Assembly: GCF_900115175.1 (NCBI RefSeq)
Contig: NZ_FOYV01000001.1
Coordinates: forward strand, 2,356,001-2,420,000
Length of the DNA: 64,000 nt
Direction of reading: 5' to 3'
Source of the DNA: Marinobacter gudaonensis
GTDB taxonomy: Bacteria; Pseudomonadota; Gammaproteobacteria; Pseudomonadales; Oleiphilaceae
A model generated the notes under the pieces. The model worked only from the letters and a program-made list of their open reading frames with translations. It was not told the origin of the DNA and searched no databases. A program made the translations under genes and the position numbers. Below are positions 8,672-17,241 of this stretch, piece after piece (within the stretch, counting starts at the first letter, position 1; every line of letters starts with the position of its first letter).

Positions 8672-8749
8672 GGCGGGGTGCCTTTTCCTCTGGGAAAAAC
8701 AACTCGCTTCGCTCAGACATCTTTTTCCCGGCGGAAAAGGCACCCCGCC
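8672..8749. repeat. 17-bp perfect inverted repeat with nested inner arms
   Basis: Positions 8672-8688 and 8733-8749 are exact reverse complements (17 bp). An inner pair GGGAAAAA (8692-8699) and TTTTTCCC (8722-8729) extends the stem, and the loop carries CTCGCTTCGCTCAGAC. It lies in the convergent gap between the decarboxylase and the MFS gene. The design resembles multicopy intergenic palindromes and differs in sequence from the one at 2187-2289. Confidence 0.8.
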
Positions 8750-8806
8750 CCACGGCCGTTCGGGCCTGGTTCGTGGAGTCTTCGGGGAAGAGTGTTTTGC
8801 ATCTAT

Positions 8807-8839
8807 AAAAAGGATCAGCTTTCGAGCTGGTCCTTTTTT
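8807..8839. terminator. Bidirectional terminator between convergent genes
   Basis: AAAAAGGATCAGCT (8807-8820), loop TTCG, AGCTGGTCCTTTTTT (8825-8839): a stem flanked by A-run and T-run, able to serve the decarboxylase on plus and the MFS gene on minus. It overlaps the last codons of the MFS gene. Confidence 0.8.
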
Positions 8840-9963
8840 CGTTTCAGGTCGAGGGTGAAGGCCAGGGGAAGGACCAGGGCGCTGTAGGCAATAATCGTGA
8901 GGATGGCGTGTCTGGCGTCGCCGGTTGCGTCGGCAATGAGGCCGCCGAGCATGGGCACCGAGAAGGCCAGGGTGTAACCCACCAGGAAGGTGCCGGCAGA
9001 CAGGCGGCCGGTCTCTCCCTTTCTTGCCACCAGGGGTGGCAGCGCCACCAGCAGAATGAGCAGGACCCCGGCGGTGAGGCTCATCAATGTGGCGCTGGCG
9101 ATCGACCACCAGCCGGTCAGGGTGATCGCGCCCAGGGTGCCAGCGATGCTGAGGCTGGCGGTCACGATGATGACCGAGCGGCGTCCCACCCAGCTGCGGG
9201 CCATTTTGAGCATGATCAGCGAGGCAAACACCTGGGCGATGTTGTACCAGAACAGGGCATCGGCGAGTTTGTCGAATTGGCCCTGCTGTTCCAGCAGGTT
9301 GCCCATGTAGGCGTTGAGGCCGAAGAACATGGAACCCGACAAGCCAAGGAGCAGGCCAATCCTGAGGGTCAGGGGGTTGCGCCAGTCCGGCAGCCAGGCG
9401 CCGGGGCCTGCCGGCTTTTCAAGGTCGCGCCTGGGCAGGTAGAGGGCGGCGGCCACCAGCAGGGCCGGCAGCGACCAGGCCAGAAGCGTGGCGCGCCAGC
9501 TGTTGTCCAGCAGCGGCATGAGCACTGGCAGGGTTATACCGGCGCCGATGAATTCCCCCATGAGCATGCCGTTCATGTAGATGGCCGTGCCAAGGGCCAG
9601 GTGATGGGGTTCGAGCCACCGGGGTAGCAGGGCCGGCAGTGCCGGTTGCATCATCGCCACACCCAGGCCCATCACGGAGCTGGCCAGCATGAGGGTGAGC
9701 GTGTCCGGGACCAGGCCCCGGCCGGCGGAGCCGATCACCATGACCACCATGGCCAGGGCCAGGGTGTTTCGAGGACCGATGCGGGCAATGGCGAGGGAGC
9801 CGGGCATGGATCCTATCGCCAGCATCAGGATCGGAAGCGTTGTCAGGGCGCCAGTCAGGGCCTGGCTGAGCGCCAGTTCCTCACCGATGAAGGGGGCCAG
9901 GGGTGGGGCCACCAGAACCGGGATGCGCAGATACATACCGGCCAGCCAAAGCAGTACCGCCAC
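8815..9963 (-). CDS. MFS transporter, CynX/NimT (cyanate permease-like) family
   Basis: A 382-residue, about 12-helix inner-membrane transporter. The N terminus PFIGEELALSQALTGALTTLP and loop ARIGPRNTLALAMV resemble the CynX/NimT branch of the major facilitator superfamily, whose members move small anions or nitroimidazoles; substrate here is unknown. The start is GTG at 9963; the frame stays open further upstream without a good ATG, so the N terminus is uncertain. It lies 65 bp downstream of ectC on the same strand and may be co-transcribed. The 3' end is embedded in the terminator at 8807-8839. Confidence 0.8.
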   Translation of the reverse strand: MAVLLWLAGMYLRIPVLVAPPLAPFIGEELALSQALTGALTTLPILMLAIGSMPGSLAIARIGPRNTLALAMVVMVIGSAGRGLVPDTLTLMLASSVMGLGVAMMQPALPALLPRWLEPHHLALGTAIYMNGMLMGEFIGAGITLPVLMPLLDNSWRATLLAWSLPALLVAAALYLPRRDLEKPAGPGAWLPDWRNPLTLRIGLLLGLSGSMFFGLNAYMGNLLEQQGQFDKLADALFWYNIAQVFASLIMLKMARSWVGRRSVIIVTASLSIAGTLGAITLTGWWSIASATLMSLTAGVLLILLVALPPLVARKGETGRLSAGTFLVGYTLAFSVPMLGGLIADATGDARHAILTIIAYSALVLPLAFTLDLKRKKDQLES

Positions 9964-10028
9964 CGGCAGCAGGCGGGCTGGCGGTGGCGGTACAGGTGCG
10001 GCTGATGGATCAGCGACGCTCAGAACAA

Positions 10029-10424
10029 TCAGTCCCCGCTGGTGTCGGGCAGGTAGGCGCCGTCCTCGTCGTGCACTTCACGGCCGGTCACCGGCGGATT
10101 GAAGGCGCAGATCAGGCGCATGTCTTCGGTGCCACCATACAACGTATGCTGGTCATGCTTGTCGAGTGCATACAGGGTGCCGTCGGTGATCTCGTGAGTC
10201 TCGCCAGTGGCCTTGTCGAGGATCTTGCCATTGCCGGCCACGCAGTACACGGCCTCGAGGTGGTGCTTGTACCAGAGGTTGAGTTCGGCACCGGCAGGAA
10301 TGATGGTCTCATGGAAGGAAAAGCCCATGCCGTCCTTCTTCAGGAGCATGCGGCGGCTGGTCCAGCCCGGGCCGTGCACTTCGCGTTCGGTACCGATGAT
10401 GTCTTGCACTCGTACGATTTTCAT
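10029..10424 (-). CDS. ectC: L-ectoine synthase (solitary)
   Basis: Cyclises N-gamma-acetyl-2,4-diaminobutyrate to the osmoprotectant ectoine. The 131-residue cupin shows [30 protein letters not shown], the metal/substrate region [18 protein letters not shown] and [14 protein letters not shown], all typical of EctC. The frame is open further upstream (to 10496), but GGGGA six bases before ATG 10424 and the family's usual N terminus fix this start. No ectA, ectB or ectD is next to it; upstream is a GTPase gene and downstream an MFS permease. Either it complements an ectABC operon elsewhere or it acts on an external substrate. Confidence 0.93.
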   Translation of the reverse strand: MKIVRVQDIIGTEREVHGPGWTSRRMLLKKDGMGFSFHETIIPAGAELNLWYKHHLEAVYCVAGNGKILDKATGETHEITDGTLYALDKHDQHTLYGGTEDMRLICAFNPPVTGREVHDEDGAYLPDTSGD

Positions 10425-10474
10425 TCGCATTCCCCATTTTGTGATGGAACAGCCTTTTAGTATAAACATCCCTT

Positions 10475-11905
10475 TCAGGTGCGGTTCAACCGCCAATCGT
10501 CGTAGGCGGCCATGGCCTGTTCCAGGGCGGCCACCAGCTTTTCACGCTGGCGGTCATCCAATGGTCGTTGTTTCCGGCCCTTCTCGAGGGCTTTCTGAAT
10601 CTCCTGTCGACTGGTCCGGTCGAGGCGCTCCAGCCAGTGATGGTCGGCCGGCTCCAGCTCCAGAAGGTCGCGCCCGGCGTGGTTGCGCTGGCTGATGTGC
10701 CACCAGTGATCCACGGCGCGCCCTAATACAACATAGCCGAACTGGGTGTCCTGTACAGGTCCGAAGGTGGCGGTTTTCAAGCCGTCCCGGAGTACCCCGA
10801 TGTTGAGAGCCGGCAGCGCCAGCCGGTCGCCGTAGAAGTAGCTGCCGGCGGCGCCGATCAACCCGCCAATCAGGGCGCCGGTACCCAGGGAGGAGCCGAA
10901 GGTGATGGCATCGATGCCCGCGCCGCCAACCGCGCCTGCGCCGAACCCCGCCGTGGCCAGGTAGCGGCGGCTGACGGCCCAGGTTTTGCGGCTGTCCTCG
11001 GAAAACAGATCATGCTCGCTGTGCCACTCCAGCTCGGCTTCCTGCCGGCGGATTTGCTGGTGCTGATACAAGTGCTCGATGTCCAGCCGGAGCGTCTGTT
11101 CCCGTTTGCGCTGGTGTCGATACCACCGGTCGCGCAGCTGATCGGCGAGGGCATCATCGCTGATTCCGGCGACCTGGCCGGCGGTCAGGGTGCGCTTTTC
11201 CTGGAGCGACATCATGTCTTCCAGGGCTCCGGAAATCAGGCGGGCAGCCTGCTGGCGTCGTTGCTTGCGCTGTTCGGAAAGATGGTGCGTGGCCTGCTCC
11301 AGGCGCATTTCCCAGTCCGGCTCCAGTTGGCCGAACGCCCTCAAAAGACCGAGATGTTGCTCGAACGGGGCGCGAACGGCGTCGAACCGGCGCACAACCT
11401 GAAAGAACTGTCCCAGCGCCGCCTGCCAGCTGTCGCTGAAATCGTCGGTGCCGATGCTGTTGATCAGCGCCAGGCTCGGCCGACCGGTCCAGCGCAGGAT
11501 GGTCATTTCCGCCTCGTGTTCGGGACTGTAGGGAACCGAGCCGTCCACCACGTAAATGATGCCCGCGCCCTCGATCAGCGGCGTCAGCAGCTCGCATTCG
11601 TCGGTGAATCGGCCGTCGCCCTTATGTTGAGTAACGAACGCCCGGACGGTATCGGCATGGTCGGATGCGGAGACGCTGTGGGCCTCAAGCCACTCCAGTA
11701 CCCGGCGCGGACGCTGGAAGCCGGGCGTGTCCACCAGTGTGTACAGAATCTGGCCGTCGACTTTCAGGGGGTAGGCCTGGCGCCTGCGGGTGGTGCCTGG
11801 CTCCAGGGCGATGGCGATGGCGTCGTTCTGAGACAGGGTGGCTACCACGCTGGATTTGCCCTTGTTGGGGTGCCCCACCACGGCGAAAACCGGTGTCTTA
11901 CTCAT
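10475..11905 (-). CDS. GTPase with DUF3482 C-terminal domain
   Basis: A 476-residue protein with an Era/EngA-like GTPase domain: G1 [10 protein letters not shown]2-type [10 protein letters not shown]3 DTPGF, followed by a long charged helical region and a glycine-rich membrane-active stretch ([19 protein letters not shown]). This matches GTPases annotated with DUF3482, whose role is unknown. ATG 11905 overlaps the stop of the upstream DUF2868 gene by 4 bp (ATGA); that coupling sets the start, although the frame is open to 12004. The canonical NKxD motif is not obvious to me. Confidence 0.85.
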   Translation of the reverse strand: MSKTPVFAVVGHPNKGKSSVVATLSQNDAIAIALEPGTTRRRQAYPLKVDGQILYTLVDTPGFQRPRRVLEWLEAHSVSASDHADTVRAFVTQHKGDGRFTDECELLTPLIEGAGIIYVVDGSVPYSPEHEAEMTILRWTGRPSLALINSIGTDDFSDSWQAALGQFFQVVRRFDAVRAPFEQHLGLLRAFGQLEPDWEMRLEQATHHLSEQRKQRRQQAARLISGALEDMMSLQEKRTLTAGQVAGISDDALADQLRDRWYRHQRKREQTLRLDIEHLYQHQQIRRQEAELEWHSEHDLFSEDSRKTWAVSRRYLATAGFGAGAVGGAGIDAITFGSSLGTGALIGGLIGAAGSYFYGDRLALPALNIGVLRDGLKTATFGPVQDTQFGYVVLGRAVDHWWHISQRNHAGRDLLELEPADHHWLERLDRTSRQEIQKALEKGRKQRPLDDRQREKLVAALEQAMAAYDDWRLNRT

Positions 11906-13308
11906 AGCGCCCGATCCTTGCCGGCATAGGGTGACGGTTCGGACATAGGGGGCAGGGAAACCCGCAGGAAGTCGCCACCGATCTTTTCGGCAAACCGCAA
12001 CCACGGCTGAATCTGATGGGGGGCCGGCTCACGGTGAGCGTCTGCGGCCAGAGGTACCAGGGCAACCGAGGTGCCGTCTGGCCAGATCCGCCGGGCGCTT
12101 TCCAGAAGGTCCTCCAGTTCGCCGGTGGGTGGTTCCCAGCTTCGAACCAGCAGAATGATCGCATCGGCACGGCCGTTCAGTTGGGCTTCGATGGCACGCA
12201 GGGCTTCTTCGTCCCCGGCCAGGCTTGACCGACCGCCGGCCCGCACCACGAGGCCCTTGCCGGCACGGAGGGCGTCGGGCAGTTCCGGCTCGCCGGCACC
12301 GGCCCAGCACAGCAGGACATCACTGTCTGGCAGCGGCAACAGGTTACTGCGGGTGCGGGTATCCGGCAGGTCGTGGGCATCGTTGTGGGCATTGCCGGTT
12401 TCAAGGGTGGCGGTTTCCATGCGGTAACGCAGCGCGTGCATCGCCGGGTGGCTGGTCAGCAAGTCCCGGGCCCGGCGCTGGAGCTGACGACTCATCAGCA
12501 GCCAGAGCAGTAACCGGGGCAACACCACCCAGGCGCTCCAGAGCATGGTGACAAATGGCCACCACTGCCCCCAGAGCCCCGGCTGGATGCCATTGCCCTC
12601 GCCGGCGCGGAAGAACCGGGTGGCTTCCACCAGGGCCAGGTCTGGCACCGCCGCTGGCCACAGCCAGGCCCACGGGGCTGCAATGGCCCGGATCAGCCGG
12701 TGATAGCCGGTGGCGGCGGTATCCAGGGTGGTGCTCCAGCCAAAGGCCAGGTCCTGTATGACCACGAGGGTAAGCAGGGTCGCCAGCCCGGTCAGGGCGA
12801 AACAGAGGCCGCCCAGGTGTGCAGCCCGGGCCATCAGTAGCGGTTGCAGCTGCCGGAAGGCGCCCTCGCCGGCGGTCTTTCCAACACGCCGAAGCAGGCG
12901 GCGCCAGGGCTGCCAGCCGGCCATGGCCTGCACCGTGGTCGCCAGTGCCAGTGCCAGATGCAGCAGGACAAAGGCCAGCAGCACGGTGATATTGATGCGT
13001 TGGCCGCCCTCGTAGAACAGCAACCCGGACATGGTGAGGATACCGGTAATGGCGCCGGCCGCGGCGAAACCGCCGGTGATCCGGCGCCAGGAAGACAGGG
13101 TTTGTTCGGCGGGAGTTGGCGCTGCTTCCGGCCCGCTCAGCCGCTGCAGATGCGACAGCCAGCGGGCGGCATCGGGAACCACCCCCTGTTCGCGGCACAG
13201 CAGCGCGAATTTCCGGTCCCGGCGATGCAGGAAGGCCGGCGGCTGAGATCGGTCCCGCTGGGCCTGATGGTCAAAGTCCAGCAGCAGCCGGAGGGGGCGT
13301 TCGGTCAT
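11902..13308 (-). CDS. DUF2868 membrane protein
   Basis: A 468-residue protein with a polar N terminus (LHRRDRKFALLCREQG), four or so membrane segments between about residues 75 and 270, and a C-terminal soluble domain resembling a degenerate nucleotide-binding fold. It belongs to the DUF2868 family, repeatedly found directly before DUF3482 GTPases; here the two overlap by ATGA. The pair probably works as a membrane-associated GTPase unit, but no function is established. It starts 82 bp from the divergent DUF6164 gene. Confidence 0.82.
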   Translation of the reverse strand: MTERPLRLLLDFDHQAQRDRSQPPAFLHRRDRKFALLCREQGVVPDAARWLSHLQRLSGPEAAPTPAEQTLSSWRRITGGFAAAGAITGILTMSGLLFYEGGQRINITVLLAFVLLHLALALATTVQAMAGWQPWRRLLRRVGKTAGEGAFRQLQPLLMARAAHLGGLCFALTGLATLLTLVVIQDLAFGWSTTLDTAATGYHRLIRAIAAPWAWLWPAAVPDLALVEATRFFRAGEGNGIQPGLWGQWWPFVTMLWSAWVVLPRLLLWLLMSRQLQRRARDLLTSHPAMHALRYRMETATLETGNAHNDAHDLPDTRTRSNLLPLPDSDVLLCWAGAGEPELPDALRAGKGLVVRAGGRSSLAGDEEALRAIEAQLNGRADAIILLVRSWEPPTGELEDLLESARRIWPDGTSVALVPLAADAHREPAPHQIQPWLRFAEKIGGDFLRVSLPPMSEPSPYAGKDRAL

Positions 13309-13390
13309 TCAATGGTCCGGGTGTCGAATTCGGTCAATTCGTCTTCGATGCTAGGATATAGTGGCATCCGATACCAGACCAAGAGCGCCC

Positions 13391-13753
13391 ATGCCCCACC
13401 ACCTGATGAACCTGCGTCACGTACCCGACGATGAGGCCGATGAAATCCGGGCCCTGTTCGACGCCCATGACGTGGCCTATTACGAAACGCCACCAAGCCG
13501 CTGGGGGATCAGCATGGGTGGCTTCTGGGTACACGATGACGCCGAGGCTGCCCGGGCCCGGGCCCTGCTGGATGACTATCAGCGTCAGCGGTTCGAGCGT
13601 CAGCGCCAGGCCTACGAACAGCGGCTGGCCGGAGGCGAGTCCGTTGGTGTCTGGTCGATGCTGCGCCGGCGTCCGGTGCGCACGCTCGCCGCCTGCATCG
13701 GTATCCTGGTGATCATGGGGTTGAGTCTGCTGCCGTTTGTGCGGATCGGTTAA
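13391..13753 (+). CDS. DUF6164 family protein
   Basis: A 120-residue protein. Residues 1-75 form a small soluble domain (NLRHVPDDEADEIRALFD, YYETPPSRWGISMGGFWV, ARALLDDYQ) resembling the DUF6164/DUF2007-like putative signal-transducing fold, followed by a basic linker and one C-terminal membrane helix (about 97-116). The frame is open from 13361, but ATG 13391 matches the family's usual start. Function unknown. Confidence 0.75.
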   Translation: MPHHLMNLRHVPDDEADEIRALFDAHDVAYYETPPSRWGISMGGFWVHDDAEAARARALLDDYQRQRFERQRQAYEQRLAGGESVGVWSMLRRRPVRTLAACIGILVIMGLSLLPFVRIG

Positions 13754-13763
13754 CCACGTGCCG

Positions 13764-14675
13764 TTAGCGCTGTTGTTGGCGGGTGAGGAACCCGATGGCT
13801 TCGTCCACGGCATTGCCGGCAGTGAGGAAGCTGGTGATGTGGCCGCGCAGGTGCATCTCGTACAGCTCGCTGTACACCCCGTGGCGCTGGAGCTCCGCAC
13901 GGAAACGCTGTGCCTGGCTGAACGGCACCAGTGCGTCCATGGCGCCGTGGAACAGGAAGAAGGGCGGTGACTGGTCGGTAACGTGGGCGATGGGCGAGGC
14001 CTTGCGATAGGTTTCCGGCATGTCCCGCTGTTCTCCCCCCAGGAACTGCCGGATCAGCTTGCCCGAGCCAAAGGCCGGGAGGTCGGAGGGTAGTCCCCCG
14101 GCAACAACCGCATCCAGCCTGGTCCCGGGACCACCGTAGGGCTGGTTGAGCTCGCTGTCAGAACTGGCAACCACACCCAACAGGGCGACCAGATGGGCGC
14201 CGGACGAGAATCCAAAACCGCTGACCTGTGCGTGGTCCAGCTGATACTGGTCGGCGTTGCGATTCAGCCACTGCCGGGCAATCTGCAGGTCGTGGAGCTG
14301 GGCCGGAAAGGTGTGGGTCGGCGCGAAGCGGTAGTCGATGTTCAGCACTGCGAAGCCATGGCTGGCCACATCCTCGGCGATCCACGTCATATCTTCCCGG
14401 GACCGGCGCCGCCAGCCGCCGCCATGCACCATCAACACCACCGGCCGGGCGCTATCGTCGGCAACGCCCTCGGGCAGATAAAGATCGGCGTAAAGGGCTT
14501 CCGGCCAGTCCGGCGGCGTATACCTCAGGCCCTGTTCCACCCGGAACGGACGCTCGGCGGGCGCTGCCGTCGCAGAAGGCCCGTTGTGGTGAGTGGCGCA
14601 GCCGGTGGTGGCCAGCACTATCACCAGCAGCCCCAAAGTCACGGCCTTACCCGCGGCCGGCGGAAAGCGGATCAC
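13764..14675 (-). CDS. Lipoprotein alpha/beta-hydrolase (esterase)
   Basis: A 303-residue esterase/lipase of the BD-FAE/HSL-like type. A signal peptide ends in the lipobox LATTGCA, so the mature protein is a lipoprotein. The oxyanion motif is HGGGW, the nucleophile elbow is GFSSGAH, and the catalytic Asp and His are likely in AMDALVP and LRGHI near the C terminus. I set the start at GTG 14675, eight bases after a strong GAGGAGG (14684-14690); longer in-frame extensions to 14759 lack a better ribosome site. It diverges from the 3HB-oligomer hydrolase across a regulatory gap, so it might share control with it. Confidence 0.85.
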   Translation of the reverse strand: MIRFPPAAGKAVTLGLLVIVLATTGCATHHNGPSATAAPAERPFRVEQGLRYTPPDWPEALYADLYLPEGVADDSARPVVLMVHGGGWRRRSREDMTWIAEDVASHGFAVLNIDYRFAPTHTFPAQLHDLQIARQWLNRNADQYQLDHAQVSGFGFSSGAHLVALLGVVASSDSELNQPYGGPGTRLDAVVAGGLPSDLPAFGSGKLIRQFLGGEQRDMPETYRKASPIAHVTDQSPPFFLFHGAMDALVPFSQAQRFRAELQRHGVYSELYEMHLRGHITSFLTAGNAVDEAIGFLTRQQQR

Positions 14676-14775
14676 CGCATCAACCTCCTCGTTCTGGATG
14701 TCCCCGTTTTGTTCCTTACTTCTACGGACATTCGGCGCGCCCGGATGCCCTGCTACCAAGGGTTCGGGCGACAGT

Positions 14776-14793
14776 TGTCCGGATTTCCTGACA
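14776..14793. promoter_or_regulatory. Palindromic activator site 1 (3HB regulon)
   Basis: TGTCCGGATTTCCTGACA; the half-sites agree at 7 of 9 positions. Member of the family TGTCCGGAATTCCGGACA seen before both sigma-54 promoters. The 344-bp gap 14684-15027 holds this site, two others and the promoter, and no gene. Confidence 0.6.
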
Positions 14794-14794
14794 G

Positions 14795-14812
14795 TGTCCG
14801 AGATTCCGGATG
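14795..14812. promoter_or_regulatory. Palindromic activator site 2 (weak copy)
   Basis: TGTCCGAGATTCCGGATG, a degenerate copy beginning 19 bp after the start of site 1, i.e. nearly two helical turns away on the same face. Confidence 0.45.
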
Positions 14813-14867
14813 GCAGGTCATTGGGCTCTGCCAGCAGGCGCTGCGGGCAGCCGAGTGAGGCTGTGGG

Positions 14868-14885
14868 TGTCCGGAATTCCGGATT
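14868..14885. promoter_or_regulatory. Palindromic activator site 3 (best copy, promoter proximal)
   Basis: TGTCCGGAATTCCGGATT, with a perfect 14-bp palindrome at 14870-14883. It ends 60 bp before the -24/-12 element at 14946. Confidence 0.65.
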
Positions 14886-14945
14886 GTTCGGCCATTGCGC
14901 CGCAGAAAATTTCAGAAAATCGCGCTAAAACAGTGATGTGGAGCA

Positions 14946-14962
14946 TTGGCACAGGATGCGCA
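14946..14962 (+). promoter_or_regulatory. Sigma-54 (-24/-12) promoter for the 3HB-oligomer hydrolase
   Basis: TTGGCACAGGATGCGCA: the GG of the -24 box (TTGGCAC) and the GC of the -12 box have the required spacing. It lies 65 bp before the ATG at 15028 and downstream of three palindromic sites. The -12 box is less ideal (GCGCA rather than TTGCA). Confidence 0.7.
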
Positions 14963-15027
14963 TGGCATAGGGCCGGGCCTGTTTGAGGTCTGGCCCGTTC
15001 GTTTACAACAACAAACAAGGAACGATC

Positions 15028-17127
15028 ATGAAACGAATACTGCTCTGCGCCTTTGTTGGCGCTGCCGGTTTGACCCTCAGTGCCTGCAAACAACCGTTCA
15101 ACGACCTCCCCGAGTTCGTTCGGGGCGATGTCCAGCACACCCGCTACGATGGTGTGACCGATGACCTGCTGACCGCCGGGCTTGGTGCCAGCGGTCTTGC
15201 CAGTACCCCCGCACCCGCGTTCGTGAACCCGCTCAACCCGGAACCCGCCGAGCTGCGTCGCCTGGCCATCTACAACAACTACCGAGCGCTGGTGGATACG
15301 GTCCCGGGCGGTGGCTTTGGCACCTTCTTCGGGCCGCAGGTAGGTGTTGGCGGCGAAGGCCTGATTCCCGGCGATGAGTACATCGCCTTCATGTCGGTTC
15401 CGGGCACCGAGGTGCCGGTGACGGTCATGGCCCAGGTGCCCGATAGCTTCGATCCTGAACAACCGTGCATGGTCACGGCACCCTCGTCCGGCTCCCGTGG
15501 CATCTACGGGGCCATCGGCACGGCCGGTGAATGGGGCCTGAAGAAAGGCTGTGCCGTGGTCTACACCGACAAGGGCACCGGTACCGGCGCCCATAACCTG
15601 GCAACCAACACGGCTCAGCGCATCGATGGCACCCTGACCGATGCGGCAGAACCCGTGCAGTTCCGGGCCGATCTGAGCGAGGAGGAGCGGGCTTCTTTCA
15701 ATGCGGCCTGGCCCGATCGCTTTGCCTGGAAGCACGCCCACTCGAAAGTCAACCCGGAAGCCGACTGGGGCCGACACGTGCTGCAGTCCATCGAGTTTGG
15801 TTTCTACGTGCTTAACGAAAAATTCGGCAAAGAGCTGGGTAATGGCGCCACGCTACGGACCATCCACCCCAAAAACACGGTGGTCATCGCCTCCAGTGTT
15901 TCCAACGGGGGCGGCTCCTCGGTTCGGGCTGCCGAGCTGGACACCGAAGGCCTGATCGACGGGGTGGCGGTGTCGGAGCCGAACGTCAACCCGGAGGTGG
16001 ATCGCAGCTTCACCATTCGCCAGGGCAGTGGGCCGGTGATCACCGAACACAGCCGGAGCCTGCTGGATTACACCACGGCACTGGCGGTCTATCAGGGCTG
16101 CGCCAACCTGGCGCCGGCGGTTCGCGATACGGCGCCCCTGAACGCTGTGTTCAACTCGCCGGCGGTCGGTGAAAACATCTGTAATTCCCTGGCCAATAAG
16201 GGACTGATCGGCGGGGCTACCCTGGAAGACCGGGCCACAGACGCCCTGCGCATCCTGAACGAGGAGATTGGCATCCAGCCGGAGCAGAACCTGCTGGCGC
16301 CGGTGCATTTCGGCCTGGCGGTGGCCCAGAGCATCTCCATGACCTACGCCAATGCTTATGGCCGGGCCGGGGTTGAGGACCGGGTGTGTGCGCTGAGCCT
16401 CGGGGCCACCGGTGCCGCCGGCGCGATAACCCAGCTGGCGCCGGCCGCCGAGGCCGCGCTCTTTGCCACCAGCAATGGCATACCGCCCACCGGGGGCGTG
16501 AGCATTGTCTACGACAACGCCGATGGCCAGCCCACCAACCTGGCAGCCAGCGCCTCCCCGAGCAGCAACCAGCCGGATTACGGCCTGGATGCGTTGCTGT
16601 GTCTGCGCAGCCTGGCACTGGGCCGCAACGCGGAAACCGGTGCGCCCCTGGATGGCGCGCAGGACGAACTGGCGACCGCCATCGCCGGCGGTATCTCGCA
16701 GGTCCGGGCCACAGGGGATCTGCAGGGCAAGCCGACCGTGTTTGTGACCGGTCGGGCCGATGCCATCCTGCCCATCAACCACACGTCCCGGCCTTATGTC
16801 GGGCTGAACCAGCGCATGGAAGGCAAGAAGAGCAATCTGCGTTACTACGAGATCCTCAATGCCCATCACCTCGATGTGTTGAACGGCTTCCCCGGCATTG
16901 CTGACCGCTACGTGCCTTTGCACCACTACTATTTCCAGGCCCTGGATCTGGTCTGGGCAAGGCTCACCGACAAGCAGCCGTTGCCGCCCAGCCAGGTCGT
17001 ACGCACGGTGCCCAGGGGCACGATCGCTACGCCGCTGACCGAGGCCAACCTGCCGGCCATCGCGCCCGAGCCGGCTGATGGCGACCGGATTGTCTTCGTG
17101 GATGACCAGCTGCGGATACCCGAGTAG
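15028..17127 (+). CDS. D-(-)-3-hydroxybutyrate oligomer hydrolase, lipoprotein
   Basis: Hydrolyses 3-hydroxybutyrate oligomers, released by PHB depolymerases, to 3HB monomer. The 699-residue length and conserved blocks [37 protein letters not shown] and the nucleophile region [11 protein letters not shown] match the 3HB-oligomer hydrolase family. A short signal peptide ending LTLSAC gives a lipoprotein, so it acts outside the cytoplasm. AAGGA ten bases before ATG 15028 fixes the start; the frame is open from 14983. It is transcribed from a sigma-54 promoter and followed by a terminator, the activator gene, then the 3HB uptake and oxidation genes. Confidence 0.9.
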   Translation: MKRILLCAFVGAAGLTLSACKQPFNDLPEFVRGDVQHTRYDGVTDDLLTAGLGASGLASTPAPAFVNPLNPEPAELRRLAIYNNYRALVDTVPGGGFGTFFGPQVGVGGEGLIPGDEYIAFMSVPGTEVPVTVMAQVPDSFDPEQPCMVTAPSSGSRGIYGAIGTAGEWGLKKGCAVVYTDKGTGTGAHNLATNTAQRIDGTLTDAAEPVQFRADLSEEERASFNAAWPDRFAWKHAHSKVNPEADWGRHVLQSIEFGFYVLNEKFGKELGNGATLRTIHPKNTVVIASSVSNGGGSSVRAAELDTEGLIDGVAVSEPNVNPEVDRSFTIRQGSGPVITEHSRSLLDYTTALAVYQGCANLAPAVRDTAPLNAVFNSPAVGENICNSLANKGLIGGATLEDRATDALRILNEEIGIQPEQNLLAPVHFGLAVAQSISMTYANAYGRAGVEDRVCALSLGATGAAGAITQLAPAAEAALFATSNGIPPTGGVSIVYDNADGQPTNLAASASPSSNQPDYGLDALLCLRSLALGRNAETGAPLDGAQDELATAIAGGISQVRATGDLQGKPTVFVTGRADAILPINHTSRPYVGLNQRMEGKKSNLRYYEILNAHHLDVLNGFPGIADRYVPLHHYYFQALDLVWARLTDKQPLPPSQVVRTVPRGTIATPLTEANLPAIAPEPADGDRIVFVDDQLRIPE

Positions 17128-17140
17128 TCCGACTGCTGAG

Positions 17141-17172
17141 CCGCCCGGCCACATGCCGGGCGGAGTTTGTTT
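17141..17172 (+). terminator. Rho-independent terminator after the oligomer hydrolase
   Basis: CCGCCCGG (17141-17148) and CCGGGCGG (17156-17163) with loop CCACATG, then AGTTTGTTT. The T-run is interrupted, so it may be leaky into the regulator gene. Confidence 0.7.
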
Positions 17173-17241
17173 GCCCCGGCTTCGGGGCCCTCATATACTT
17201 CCGTGATTGCACCCGGCCCGCCGGGTGCCAGGGTTTCTACC

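Noticed and set aside
10029..10496. Longer ectoine synthase start at 10496
   Set aside because: The extra 24 residues overlap the GTPase 3' end and are absent from the family's usual N terminus; GGGGA favours ATG 10424.
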